Shown: in pieces, positions 46,891-58,831 of the stretch
How positions within the stretch are numbered: the first letter of the stretch is position 1
How the letters are laid out: every line of letters starts with the position of its first letter
Source: Glycine soja
Taxonomy: Eukaryota > Streptophyta > Magnoliopsida > Fabales > Fabaceae
Reading direction: 5' to 3'
Length of the DNA: 64,000 nt
Assembly (NCBI RefSeq): GCF_004193775.1
Contig: NC_041002.1
Location: forward strand, 12,746,485 to 12,810,484
Notes under the pieces: generated by a model
The model's input: the letters and a program-made list of their open reading frames with translations, nothing else
Databases searched by the model: none
What the model was told of the DNA's origin: nothing
Translations under genes and position numbers: made by a program

Positions 46891-48990
46891 GATAAATGGA
46901 CTCGTGAGTCATTGCTTACAAACACTTTCCTTAAAAAAAGAGGATGATGAGACAACGAAAAATGGTTCTGAGTTCAGGACATTCAACAGTAATTCTAACC
47001 ATTGGTGAACCTTGTACCAATAGTTAAATATTTTTATATTTAATTTTAAAAGCTTTTGTGTCTTTATTTTTTATTTTAAACTTCTAATGCACACAATGCT
47101 CTCGTGTGCCATTCTCAGTTTCTCACCCTTTGAAAACACAGTGTAATTGACTTATTAGTCTTTTACCAGTTTTTTTTTACGTTCTCAATGTTGTTCTTTG
47201 GACTTCTCAAGTTTGTATTCTCACCATTCTTGGGTTTTTCTTTGAATATACTTTTGATTTCTCAATATTTCTTTGTTTGATTCTAGAGTCTAATTTCGTC
47301 TCAGATTTGCTCATTAAAAATTGACTACTTAACCATTGAATTTTGATTATGTGTCAGATTCTCTCATTCAAAATCGAGTACACAATTTAGAGTCCGCTTT
47401 CTTCTTTGTAATGACCTAACTCAAATTTCGTCCCAGAGTTTGAAGATGTGGATTTCTGCACTACATAATGCAAATTGAAATTTCATTCACTGATTTCGAT
47501 TCTTATTCTCATATATTGTTAACTTCGCTCTGTTAATGATTATGATTGGTTGTTTATGCCTTTCTTGTAGCTTCCATTGGTGAGTAATGTACAAATATAA
47601 TAAAGCTAATGGTACTTTGTTTCAGAGAGGAGTAATATGATTTTGATGCATTTCTAATTTCAAGCTGGTCAGCATGAAATCAACACTAGTGATGCTTGAT
47701 TTTTTTTTATTTTATTGTCATTTGTTTCACTTTCTTACTTTTTTTTTGTTATGCCATTTATGTTTAAGCCATTGGCTACCTCTGCCAAAGGAAGTGGTTA
47801 TGGTTTCGCTGATAAGGTTCAAGTTTGACTCTTTTTATTTCTAAGCTCAAGTTGATTATGTACATGTTGATAAAGTGATATTCATAGTCTACTAAACATG
47901 CCTTGGTTAATTTCATAGTCACTTTTCACAATAGGAAAAAGGGACACATTTGGAGGATTTGAATTTGAATAGTTTGTAGGGAGAATTTTATAGTAGCTTA
48001 AATAATATTTTTGTTTTGGGTATGTCTTTTATATCTAATAAATACCTGAATTTTATATTTTTTCTTTAGTAATCCTTTTTGTTTGCATTGAATCCCTAAT
48101 AAAATAATAATTTTATTTTTTTATATTTGGAACTCTTTTCTAGACGCTAAAAAATTAGAGAATTTTGTGTTTGTTTTCTGCTAATTTTTTTTTGTTTTTT
48201 ATTTGTCTTTTCCAAAGGAACTAATAATAAAAAAAATATTATCAGAGAACAAACACAAAATTCGTCAATTTGTCAAGAATTAAAAAAAAGTGTAAAGTAT
48301 AAAAAATATTGTTTTATCAATGAACAAAAACCAAGAAAAAATTTATTAAAAAATAAATACAAAATTCGGAGATTTATTAGAAATCACAAGCATATATATT
48401 TTAGGTTTTTGTTTCAACTATATTATGTTTCCACCTAGAAAGCACTCAAAGCTTTCGTTTCCTTATGATCTCATTGTTTCTTTCCTTATGTATTGAATAC
48501 ATATTGACAAAACAATGGACATCTTAGTAGCTTCAAAGTTCAAATTGAATAAATATAATTGGTGAGCTACGAAATGAAAGCAGTGGATCTAATATTAGAG
48601 TTTTGGTTTGTCGACCAAAGAGCATGAAGGAATCAGTGGCATCAACATGCCAAAACGTAGTAGCCCAAGGCATGGGTCTTAGCAAGATTTGAGTTTCCCA
48701 TCATAAGCACTTTTTGGTTTGTTGTTTTACAGATAACATTTTGTCTTTACTTACTAATTGTCAGCCGGATCCTGGGACATCAACCATCTAGATGATATCT
48801 CTTAGGGAAGATGCCTTCTCAAAATGACTAAAATCCACAAATATTGGTATTCTTTAAAATGGACTTTGGATTAAGCTCAAACACACTAAAACTTGTTTCA
48901 TATTATTTCATGCTATTTCGACACCAGGTTTTTCCCCATCTCGTGCTATGCATCTACAATTTAATATGATAGTACAAAATATTTCTTTCT
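46891..48990. other. AT-rich intergenic DNA
   Basis: No gene is supported. It holds the foldback candidate at 48034-48381; the rest shows no repeat or coding signal that I could support. Confidence 0.55.
48034..48381. mobile_element. Foldback MITE candidate (~350 bp)
   Basis: The segment starts TCTAATAAATAC and ends GATTTATTAGA, the inverted counterpart. The halves pair over most of their length: GAATTTTGTGTTTGTTTTC (48160-48178) pairs with the reverse complement of GAGAACAAACACAAAATTC (48246-48264). This gives a long imperfect hairpin with a loop of about 65 bases. It is small, AT-rich and non-coding, as expected of a MITE. No target-site duplication was established. Confidence 0.5.
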
Positions 48991-49352
48991 TATTATAGAC
49001 TTTGATTCCTAGTTTGATCATCTAACCTTGCAACAAAATGCACTTACAAGATGAATCAAGTGAAAATGGCACCATAGACTTGCTAACTTGATGTTATCAA
49101 TGCACAATTTAGGTGAGCATCATTTAGAGTTGGTGCTCACCCTTGTCGTACACATTCACTTGAATCCCCTCCATGACATCTTTCTTTTCTTCCAGGAACT
49201 GCAAGAGGATACCTTCGAACTTAGGCATGCACACTAAGAACAGATTTCATTTATCATTGGTGAGTTGAGTTCTGTATGACATACTCAACCCATAGTCATT
49301 CACGCGAGAAATTCACTTGGTGGCAACGTAACGGATTCTAATAGAATCTTTT

Positions 49353-50329
49353 TCATGCAATCCTACCCCCTAAGGGCATTGGATAGAAGACTCCAAGAAG
49401 ATTGGGTCAGAGATGCGAGAGAAGGCCCTAGGGTTCTCATAAGCCTTAAGGTATATTTTGGACCCATGGGCTAAGTATAAGCCCACTTATCTTTGTATAT
49501 ATTAGATTAAGGTTTCATTATTTTTAGGCCTTGTATTTAGGGCTCCATAATGTAGGTAGGGTACCCTATAAATGTAGGATTTTTTAGCCCTTGTATTTTA
49601 GGGCACCTAGACTAATTTTTATATTTGGGGTAGTTTTGTAATTTCACATGCATTAAGTGAATAGTTGATGTGTGTGTTGGAAAATAAATTTAATTGAATT
49701 GGGAGAAGCTCAATCCAATTAAATTTTAGAGTAGGAGGTGAGCATTTGCTTGCTACACCCCATTATCACATCATATAGTCATATTTTGTGTGTGTCCTTC
49801 ATGTTTTACATGCCTTATGGCACTTAAGCACACTTAGTGGAGAGAATCTTGGACTTGATCTTGGATTAGTGGGCTGAACCGTAGTTAAAATTCACTAATC
49901 ATAATTAGTGAAATTTTGGCTCCAAAATTTGGTTCCACAAATTCAATTCCAAATACAAGTGAAATTTGAATAGAAATTCAAATTTCCCTCCAATTTTGTG
50001 TGACACTTAGGCTATAAATAGAGGCCATGTGAGTGCATTTTTCAACTTTGATCATTTGAGAATTACACTTCAAAGTTCAAACCTCTTTAGAGGCACAAAA
50101 TTTCGTGCTCCTTCTCTCTTTCTCCCTCCACTCATCTTCTCCTACCTTCAAGCTCTTATCCGTGGCTTCCTATGGTAGTGAGCTTCTTCTTCACTCATAT
50201 TCTCCTTGAAGTGGCGTCTCCAATCATCTTTCTTTCTTCTTTATTCCACTGCCATTAATCTTCAAGAAGCAAAGGACTCCATTGATGAAGAAGATCCAAG
50301 GCCTACAAGCTCCTCATGGAGCTACGTCA
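49353..50329 (+). mobile_element. Solo LTR-like insertion, 977 bp, in the inverted array
   Basis: The element runs from TCATGCAATCCTACCCCC to ...GAGCTACGTCA, flanked by CTTTT (49348-49352) and CTTCT (50330-50334), a 5-bp target-site duplication with one substitution. A paralogous empty site is found on the minus strand at about 51403-51425, where AGAATCCTCTGTC runs through without the element. A TATA box TATAAATAG (50013-50021) lies two-thirds along, followed by a pyrimidine-rich leader. The same family occurs at 54641-55939, where the terminus is TGATGCAATCC. I recall this sequence as abundant in soybean; it has no coding region. Confidence 0.75.
50013..50021 (+). promoter_or_regulatory. Candidate TATA box of the solo LTR
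   Basis: TATAAATAG sits in GC-neutral sequence about 90 bases before a CT-rich leader. The same motif is present in the related copy on the minus strand at 55298-55306. Confidence 0.5.
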
Positions 50330-50569
50330 CTTCTGTCTATATTATTCATGTATTCTATAATTCTTTTCCTTTTTTGTAATTGTGTAACCTTTTTTTTTAA
50401 CATGTGCATGGTTTTAGTTAAATATTTTCTAACCCTAGGAAATTGTATCTAGTTACACATGAGTCATGAGTGATGCAAGTGATGGGTGCACATGCATTGC
50501 ATAGTATAAATACACATTAAATTTACCATGACCTAAACAAAAAACCTCCTAAAGTTCATAAGAGTTTAT

Positions 50570-50835
50570 ATGGAAGAGCCCTCCTCAAGTTCGGGTTTAG
50601 GGAGGGGTAAGGACTTAGCCAAAGAAGAAAGAGAAATTCTAGCTAATGAGTAGCAACAATTACAATTCGTGTTGAAAGTTGGAATTATGAAAGACTGTGA
50701 GTTGAGTATGCCATACATAACTCAACACACGAATGACAAGTCAAACCAGTTCTTCATGCATGTGCCTGAGTTCAAAGATATCCTTTTGCAGTTCCTTGAA
50801 GAAGAGAAAGATTTTATTGGTGAGTTGAGTCCAGG
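50570..50835 (+). pseudogene. Longest copy of the repeated unit, with B3-like peptide remnant
   Basis: The frame reads DLAKEEREILANE, a stop, QQLQFVLKVGIMKDCELSMP, then NQFFMHVPEFKDILLQFLEE. Other copies continue with MEGIQV and a KGGHEFKMML-like end. The LTSDKSN...VPEFEDILL...GEDVMEGIQV...YDKGGHEFKMML pattern recalls the central part of plant B3 DNA-binding domains of the At2g31720-like group, where ENVMEGI-x-V-x-VYD is followed by a KM-F/L-K-W end. I hold this as tentative. Every copy has stops or lacks the B3 C-terminus, so none is functional. Confidence 0.35.
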
Positions 50836-53575
50836 ACGAATAAACTAAAAATGGTACCAGAGAGTTTCTAACTTGTTGTAATTGGCACATCATTTGTTGA
50901 GAATCATTTCTAACTCGTGCCCGCCCTTGAAGTACACATTCACTTGAATCCCTTCCATAACATCTTCATCTTCAAGGAACTACAAAAGGATATCTTCAAA
51001 CTCGGGCACACACACTAAGAATAGGTTCAACTTGTCATTGGTGAGTTAAGTCCTGTATGACATACTCAACTCGCAATCTTTTCCAATTCCAATGTTCAAC
51101 TAGAAGTTCTCTCTCTTCTTTGGCCAAGTACTTATCCCTCCCTGAACTTGAATGTGAGGAGGGGTCTTCCATAATAACTCTTATGGACTTTAAGAGGTTT
51201 TATTGTTTAGCTCATGGTAAATTCATAATGTATATATACTATATATCCATGCCCGCCAATCACTTGCGACACTCATGACTCATGAGTAATCAGATACAGT
51301 TTCCTAGGGTTAGAAAATATTTAATTAAAATCAAGCACATGTTTTAAAAAAAGATAACATGATGACAAAAAATGAAAAAGAAATTATACAGTATATGAAT
51401 AATATTGACAGAGGATTCTGTTAGAATCCATGAATTTTACCTTGCCACCAAGTGAGTTCCTCACATGAAAAAGTGAGTTGAGTATGCCATACAGGACTCA
51501 ACTCACCAGTGACAAGTCCAACCTGTATCATTTTGTTGAGCATCAATTTGAACCTGTGCCTACCCTTGTCGTACACATTCACTTGAATCCCCTCCATAAC
51601 ATCTTCCTCTTCTTCCAGGAACTACAAGAGGACATCTTTGAACTTGATACGCACATGAGTAAAAAAGGTTTAGCTTATCACTGGGGATTTAAGTCTTGTA
51701 TGGCATACTCAACTCATAGTCTTTCACATGAGGAATCTACTTGGTGGAAAGTTAAAAGAATCAATGAATTTTACCATGCCACCAAGTGAATTCCTCACGT
51801 GAGAGACTGTGAGTTAAGTATCCCATACAAGACTCAACTCACTAGTAACAAGTCAAACATATTCTTAGCTCACGTGCCTGAGTTTGAAGATATCCTTTTG
51901 CAGTTCCTAGAAGAAGGGAAACATGTTATGGAGGGGATTCAAGTGTATGTGCATAAATAGAGTTGGCAACAATTCAAAATGATGATCAACAAATGGTAGA
52001 GGATGACAACATTTTCTACTTTCATTCCTAGTTTGATTATATAACCTTGGAACAAAATGCACTTCTATGACGAATCAAGTAAAAATGGAACCAGAGAGTT
52101 GCTAACTTGTTGTCATTGTTACATCATTTTATTGAGCATCTTTTTGAACTGGTGCCCACCCTTGTCGTACACATTCACTTGAATCGCATCCATAACATGT
52201 ACATTCCTATTCTTCCAGGAACTACAAGATATCTTCAAACTTGGGTGCACGCACTAAGAACAAGTTCGACTAGTCATTAGTGAGTTAAGTCCTATATGGC
52301 ATACTGAACTCACAGTCTTTCACGTGAGGAATTCTCTTGATGGTAAAGTAAAAGAATCCATGTATTTTATCTTGCCACCAAGTGAATTTCTTTCATGAAA
52401 AAATGAGTTAAGTATGTCATACATGACTTAACTCACTAGTGACACAAGTTGAACCTGTTCTTAGTGCATGTGCCTGAGTTTGAAGATAACCTTTTTCAAT
52501 TCTTGAAAGAAGGGGAAGATTTTATGGAGGGGATTCAAGTAAATTTGTATGGTAGCATGGGCATAAGTTAGAAATGATGCTTAGGAAATGGAAGAGGATG
52601 AAAATGCTTTATACTTTCATTGCTAGTTTGATCATCTAACCTTTGAACAAAAATTACTTCCAGGACTAATCAAGTGAAAATGGCATCAGAGAGTTGCAAA
52701 CTTGTTGTCATTGGCACATCATTTTGTTAAGCATCATTTTGAACTCGTGCCCAACCTTGTCATACACATTCACTTGAACCCCCTCCATAACATCTTCCTC
52801 TTCTTCCAAGAATTGCAAAAGGATATCTCTAAAATTGGGCATGCACACTAGAACTAATTTGACTTATCACTAATGAGTTGAGTCTTGTATGTCATACTTA
52901 ACTTGTAGCCTTTCATGATTCCAACGTTCAATATGAAATATAGTTTTTGCTCCTCATTAGATAGAATTTCTCTTTCTTCTTTGTCCATGTTCTTATCCCT
53001 CCCTGGACATGAACTTGAGGAGGGCTCTATCTTAGTAACTCTTTTGAATGTTAAGAGATTTTATTGTTTAGGTCATGGTAAATTCATAGTGTATATATAC
53101 TATGTATGCACACTCATCACTTGCATCACCCATGATTCATAAGTAACCAAATATATTTTCCTAGGGTTGGAAAATATTTAATCAGAAGCATGTAGATGTT
53201 TAAAAAATAAGCATTACAATGAAATAAAAGGAAAAAATTATAAAATACAAGAATAATATTGATAGAGGATTCTGATAGAATCCATGAACTTTGCCTTGCC
53301 ACCAAGTGAATTCCTCATGTGAAAGACTATGAGTTGAGTATGCCATACATGACTAATCTCACTAGTGACAAGGCGAACTTGTTCTTACTTTGTGTGCCTG
53401 AGTTTGAAGATATCCTCTTGCAGTTCCTGGAAGAAGGGGAAGATGTTATGTTATGGAGTGGATTCAACTGATTATGTATGACAAGGGTGAGCACGAGCTC
53501 AAAATGATGCTCGAGAAATGAGAGAGGAATGACAACATTTTCTTCTTTCATTCCTAGTTTAATCATCTAACCAGC

Positions 53576-53876
53576 GCCTTCTAGTGTGCGAGTGTTGAGC
53601 AAGTCCTCCATAATGCGAAAGTTTTTTCGAATGTTGGATACAGATGATACGGAACGTTAGGTGTAGATTATGATGCGAGTAAACGTATGCGGCTCTACTT
53701 TTTGTAAATCAAATTGAATTACCAGGTGCACTGAAGCTGCAGTAGAGAGCCCCATTGACTCCTTGCATTATGTTATTAATATTCTTTTACTTATTAAAAA
53801 TGGAATGATTTTTCTATTAGATTTTTATCTACATTGACTATGTATGCACTAGTTTATACAACTAAATGAATCGAAT
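53576..53876. other. Spacer between the inverted array and CACTA-3
   Basis: About 300 bases of unique-looking, moderately AT-rich DNA. Nothing recognised. Confidence 0.5.
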
Positions 53877-53919
53877 CACTACTGCAAAAAAGACTTTTCA
53901 CGTCGGCTAAATTACGCAT

Positions 53920-54143
53920 TATACGTCGGTTATTAACCGTTGTTGTAGGAGACGTCGTAAAAAGTCTGCACTTTTTATGATGGTTCAATAGACAACCGTC
54001 CTAGAAAAAGATATCATTCTAAGACGATTCTTAGCTAAAAATTGTCTTAGAAGGGTAGCTTTCTAAGACGGTTCTTAGTTAAAAACCATCTTAAAAGGAT
54101 ACACTTTCTATGACGGTTTTTCATAGAACCGTCTTAGAATACA

Positions 54144-54225
<82 letters not shown>

Positions 54226-54325
54226 AAGATTCTAAGGCAGTTTTTTGAGAAAACCGTCTTATAAAAAAATGAAATGAGGATTCTAAGACGGTTTTTCAGA
54301 TAGCCATCTTAGAATGTGTTTTTTT
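53920..54325. repeat. Left subterminal repeats of CACTA-3 with an AT microsatellite
   Basis: Six or so TTCTAAGACGGTTTTT / AACCGTCTTAGAA palindromes surround a 73-base AT run (54151-54223). These are the likely transposase-binding repeats; the AT run splits the cluster in two. Confidence 0.88.
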
Positions 54326-54640
54326 AAAAAAAATTAAAAATTTCATATACATTTACGTCTTAGCTAAATTCTGAAATTGACCAATTAGTGCCACCAAAGG
54401 TATATGCATTGGAAATAATCTACTCATACAACCACATGACTATTTCTCCATTAAGACAAAAGCACAGAATGAGGTAAGAGAAGGATATGCATACATAGGA
54501 ATTCTACATCAACCTGGACACAAGGAACATCCTTGGACTTGGAATAAATTCGTAAGCAAAAATATAAATTGTATCTTACAGGTCCTTTTATGTGCATATT
54601 AGAGCTTCATTGGCAGGTAAACAATCTTATAGAACTTTCC

Positions 54641-55939
54641 TGATGCAATCCTACCCCCCAAGGGCATTGGATAGAAGACTCCAAGAAGATTGGGCAAAAG
54701 ATGCAACAGAAGGCACTAGGGTTCTCATGAGCCTTAGGGTAGATTTCAGGCCCATGGGCTAAGTATGAGCCCACTTATCTTTGTAAATATTAGATTACGG
54801 TTTCATTATTTTTGGGCCTTGTATTTAGGGCTCCATAATGTAGGTAGGGTACCCTAGAAATATAGGATTTTTTAGCCCTTGTATTTTAGGGCACCTAGAC
54901 TAGTTTTTGTATTAGGGGTAGTTTTGTAATTTCACATGCACTAAGTGGATATTTGATGTGTGTGGTTGGAAATAAATTTAATTGAATTGGTAATGCAAGC
55001 TCCATTGGAGCTTGTAGGCCTAGGATCTTCTTCATCAATGGATTCCTTTGCTTCTTGGAAGATGAATGGCAGCGGAATGGATAAGGAAGAGAGAGAGGAG
55101 ACGCCACTTCAAGGAGAAGATGAGTCTAGAAGAAGCTCACCACCATAGGAGGCCATGGATAAGAGCTTGGAGGAAGAAGGAGATGAATGAAGGGAGAGGG
55201 AGAGAAGAGCACGAAATTTTGTGCTCCAAATGAGCTTTGAAATCTGAAGTTTAATATTCAAATGATCAAAGTTGAAAAAAATGCACACACATGACCTCTA
55301 TTTATAGCCTAAGTGTCACACAAAATTGGAGGGAAATTTAAATTTCACTTGAATTTGAAATTGAATTTGTGGAGCCAAATTTTCACTAATTATGATTAGT
55401 GAATTTTAGTTATGGTTCAGCCCACTAATCCAAGATCAATTCCAAGATTCTCCACTAAGTGTGCTTAGGTGTCATGAGGCATGAAAAGCATGAAGGACAT
55501 GCACAAAGTGTGACTATATGATGTGGCAATGGGGTGTAGTAAGCAAATGCTCACCTCCCCTTCTAAAATTTAATTGGATTGGGCTTCTACCAATTCAATT
55601 AAATTTATTTCCAACCACACACATCAAATATCCACTTAGTGCATGTGAAATTACAAAACTACCCCTAATACAAAAACTAGTCTAGGTGCCCTAAAATACA
55701 AGGGCTAAAAAATCCTATATTTCTAGGGTACCCTACCTACATTATGGAGCCCTAAATACAAGGCCCAAAAATAATGAAACCGTAATCTAATATTTACAAA
55801 GATAAGTGGGCTCATACTTAGCCCATGGGCCTGAAATCTACCCTAAGGCTCATGAGAACCCTAGTGCCTTCTCTTGCATCTTTTGCCCAATCTTCTTGGA
55901 GTCTTCTATCCAATGTCCTTGGGGGGTAGGATTGCATCA
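54641..55939. mobile_element. Foldback element with LTR-type termini and perfect 5-bp TSD (1,299 bp)
   Basis: The left arm (54641-54992) starts TGATGCAATCCTACCCCC and the right arm (about 55588-55939) is its near-perfect reverse complement ending GGGGGTAGGATTGCATCA; I count only a few differences in about 350 bases. Flanks are TTTCC (54636-54640) and TTTCC (55940-55944). The right 940 bases (54998-55939) are a minus-strand copy of the same family as the solo LTR at 49353. The left arm is a second, inverted copy of only its first third. Both outer ends are therefore the same LTR 5' end. It lies inside CACTA-3. Confidence 0.9.
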
Positions 55940-55944
55940 TTTCC

Positions 55945-56760
55945 TAATCCATAGTGTTCTAAAAGTAATTTAATTCTATGACCAATAATACTTTAACATT
56001 ACCTAAAAATAACAAGCCAATATTTTCAAAAACTATTTCCTATAGAAATTGCAATAAAATCATATACATAAATCAAGACTTAAAGGGTAAAAGTACTACA
56101 TTACCTTTCTGAGAATAATGTTATTTGCACGATAGATGACCATTTCTCTAGAAGTTGCATTATGGTATGGATTTCCTTTCGGCACCTTCAGTAATATTAA
56201 GAAAATTTGTAAGAGATAATTCCTCTCTTAAAAAACTTTTTAGTGAATTAAAATACCATTATTCAAAATCGCTACCATCAAAATAGCATTTCAAATCCAA
56301 ATTTCCCAATTGCATCCAATCTTATTGGTCAGGCCTTACCCATCTACTTCAATTAAGTACTGCATAGTTCTTACACTTCAATATGAAATCAAGGACTCAA
56401 AAGTCATACTCATGCTATTTCTTTTTATCAACTTTGTTTCTCCTTGTGTAAATTAGTGGGTGATGTTTACATGTGCTACACTTGTGGCCAAGTTGTACAT
56501 TGTACGAGATTCTAGTGTCATATTTGCTGCATTCAGTCTAGTTGAAATTGAGTACTAAAAGGGTTTCAATATGCAAATAAATTTTTTTAAAAGATTTTAC
56601 TTTAATTAACCTTACCTAGATCATACCTGCTCCTATTCGTGTAGCTTAGAACCTAGAAGGCCAAAACACATTAAAATATTACATGAAAATGTTGTTTATA
56701 ATTAACATTTTTAATTTTAAAAGATACTATTGACAAGTAATTTTTTAACTGCCTTTTTAA
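55945..56760. other. CACTA-3 interior with one unidentified exon-like block
   Basis: A minus-strand block at 56101-56187, between AG and GT-like signals, reads [20 protein letters not shown] then NNIILRK. It has an exon look but I cannot name a family. The remainder is AT-rich without a recognised gene. Confidence 0.35.
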
Positions 56761-56824
56761 CCTACAAGTACTTCAACTGCTGGCACAATTGTTGCATCTC
56801 ATTGGATAATAAATCTCGATTAAC
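56761..56824 (-). pseudogene. Possible kinesin (KIN-4 type) exon fragment
   Basis: After a TACAG acceptor, the exon reads VNRDLLSNEMQQLCQQLKYL and then a stop. This matches, as I recall, the segment just after the motor domain of plant KIN-4 kinesins, with NRD and the Gln/Leu-rich coiled-coil start. It is only about 20 codons, so the identity is tentative. Captured in CACTA-3. Confidence 0.45.
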
Positions 56825-56943
56825 CTGTACAATTAACAATATAGTTTATAACATATAAAACTTGACTAGAATGAATTTTTCCTCATCTTCCTAAGGCAAA
56901 GAACAAGATAAGAGCTTAAGTAACATATCATTTTGTGTCTGCA

Positions 56944-56993
56944 TGCGTATTGGCCAAGTTATAGAGTCTTCAATGGCATCTCTAATTGTTTCC
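56944..56993 (-). pseudogene. Plant synaptotagmin exon fragment
   Basis: Between an AG acceptor and an altered 3' end the minus strand reads ETIRDAIEDSITWPIR. ETIRDAIEDSITWP is the end of the SMP domain in plant synaptotagmins, membrane-contact-site proteins that tether ER and plasma membrane. It is about 17 codons; the match is distinctive for its length. Captured in CACTA-3. Confidence 0.65.
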
Positions 56994-56999
56994 TTAATA

Positions 57000-58330
57000 A
57001 ATAGCAAAAGAAATTTTCACCAAGTTAGAATGCTGAAAGAATTAAAAAGCTATTGACAATTAAAATATTTTCTCAAACCACACCAAACTAAAAAGATATT
57101 GACAATTAAACCAGAAAATACCGTATATTTTGGCCTGAGCACTTTGTCATTTGAAAGTGCAAGTCATAGGGAGCAGTCTAAATTTACTGCTAATAAGAAA
57201 ATGACTATCAGTAAGCCAAGCCATGTTGAAGATATTTTTATTTAAATATCATTTTGAGGATACGACAATCATTCTCTCTCACCCCACCATTGATATCACT
57301 TTTTCTTCCTAATTGAAATGAAAATAATGTTTAAACAAAGAAAGAAAAAACACAAAACTAATAACTTAGTTAGGAAAATGATTGGCACAGGAATTTCAAC
57401 AAATAGGTTGAATGCATAAAGTTTCATGAAAAAGTGAAAAAAAATCTAAGAATATTCAAATACATGATTTAAAAAACATTCGCATACATTAAGGCAGATA
57501 TCCACAACATCAATAAAAAGTTTCACACCAAATTTTATCTTCAAAAAGATGGTTTTACAAATGGTGCCTTCATATTCTTATGTCAAAAAATTTATCAATT
57601 ATATCTTACAAGATCGTTGGTCAATATAAAGGTCTTACAAATGACATTTATGATTCAAGACATGTAAGGTCCATAAGCCCTCTAATTTTATTTCTCCCAG
57701 CCATCCAGAAAGAGAAATGCAGGACTAAGATAAAATTACATGGTATATAGCAAGACGTGTAGGGGTAAAGTACCTGTACCTGGTACATATACGGGTACAA
57801 GATACCATAGTTTTAAAAAATCTAAGACATGGGTATGTTAATATTCAATTTTAAAATAAAACACCACAAAGTTAAATAAAAGATAAAAAAATACAAAATT
57901 TTTGGAATATATCATAATATAAATTGAGTAAATATATTACCATGAAAACATTGTATTAATAGAAATTAACAAAAATTGGTAAGGGTGATTTGGCCTGATT
58001 GAATAAGACAAACATGAGAAACTAAAAGAAAAGAGGACACATGTGTTTGCTTTAAATTTCATTGAAAGTGAATCACACTCCAAGACAAGATCAAATGGTT
58101 TTAAACTATGGTACAAATTACCAAGTGGATAATACCGAAAAAAAAAAGAAATTATTAAGGGATCTAGCTCATGATTGGGCAGTGTGTGAAAGCGTGTGAA
58201 TTCCTTTCATATGAATAAAAAAAGTTATAATACAATTTTATGAATAAATTAATATTTATAACATTCATACTGAAAAAGTGCAAGAATATGTAATCTTAAC
58301 AGAAAAAACTATCATTTTTTAGAAAAATTA
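57000..58330. other. CACTA-3 interior without a recognised gene
   Basis: AT-rich sequence with many short A runs, possibly introns of captured genes. No coding segment could be assigned. Confidence 0.45.
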
Positions 58331-58656
58331 GTGTGAGTGAAAGATACAACAACCTTGCAAAGACTAATGTTGGTCAAGAGGTTTCCCATTGTGTGAGCCA
58401 CAGCCAGTGGAAAGATTGCTGCAAACTATAAACACAAATATAATTATAATTTATAAATTAATAATTTGAAATTAGAGTGATTACCCCACCAAACTAATGG
58501 ACCACCCCTTTTTCACCATACAATTCAAAATACCTTTGAACCACTGATGCTTGGTCTGGGGTGGAGATTCAAAGTCCAAACTAGATTAATAACCAACGAT
58601 GCAAAGCCAAATTGAAATGTTGTTATTGTTGCTGGAAATGGATAGACTTTTAGAAC
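58331..58656 (-). pseudogene. Phosphoenolpyruvate/phosphate translocator, two exons with intron
   Basis: The exon at 58534-58656 reads VLKVYPFPATITTFQFGFAS, LVINLVWTLNLHPRPSISGS and ends AAAG/GTATT. The exon at 58331-58425, after TATAG, reads [32 protein letters not shown]. This is the plastid phosphate translocator family, closest in my memory to the phosphoenolpyruvate/phosphate translocator of the inner envelope. The two exons are in the natural order with a normal-size intron, so capture was from genomic DNA. The rest of the gene is missing: the second exon stops at FTHT, just before the expected IKAMEP. Confidence 0.85.
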
Positions 58657-58831
58657 CTAATAGACAATCATCAGTGCATGCAATTGAGAACAACCAAAAG
58701 AGAGTTTAAAGGAAAGGAGAAAAAGAAAAAGTAAGGCCACCCCACAATCATCAATTTTAATTCTTTATATATAAGTTTTTTTAACTGATCAAACCCAGAC
58801 GACACCAGGTTAAGTTTTGAATCATACATAT

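Larger units (their letters stand above)
49000..53575. repeat. Array of alternating inverted copies of a gene-derived unit
   Basis: One unit is repeated in alternating orientation. Plus-oriented copies are anchored by GAGTTGAGTATGCCATAC at 50699, 51475, 51811, 52405 and 53331. Minus-oriented copies are anchored by ACACATTCACTTGAATC near 49150, 50935, 51573, 52170 and 52766. Dyads recur about every 590-600 bases in the middle of the array. Adjacent copies therefore form head-to-head palindromes with short centres. Identity between copies is roughly 85-90% by eye. The unit's coding strand reads VPEFEDILLQFLEEG-like peptide in several copies. It is interrupted by a solo LTR. Confidence 0.9.

Noticed and set aside
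54149..54225. Long AT run as a CRISPR-like or origin signal
   Set aside because: It is a plain dinucleotide microsatellite inside CACTA-3.
54895..55148. ORFs on both strands in the foldback element
   Set aside because: They are translations of LTR sequence without conserved protein similarity.
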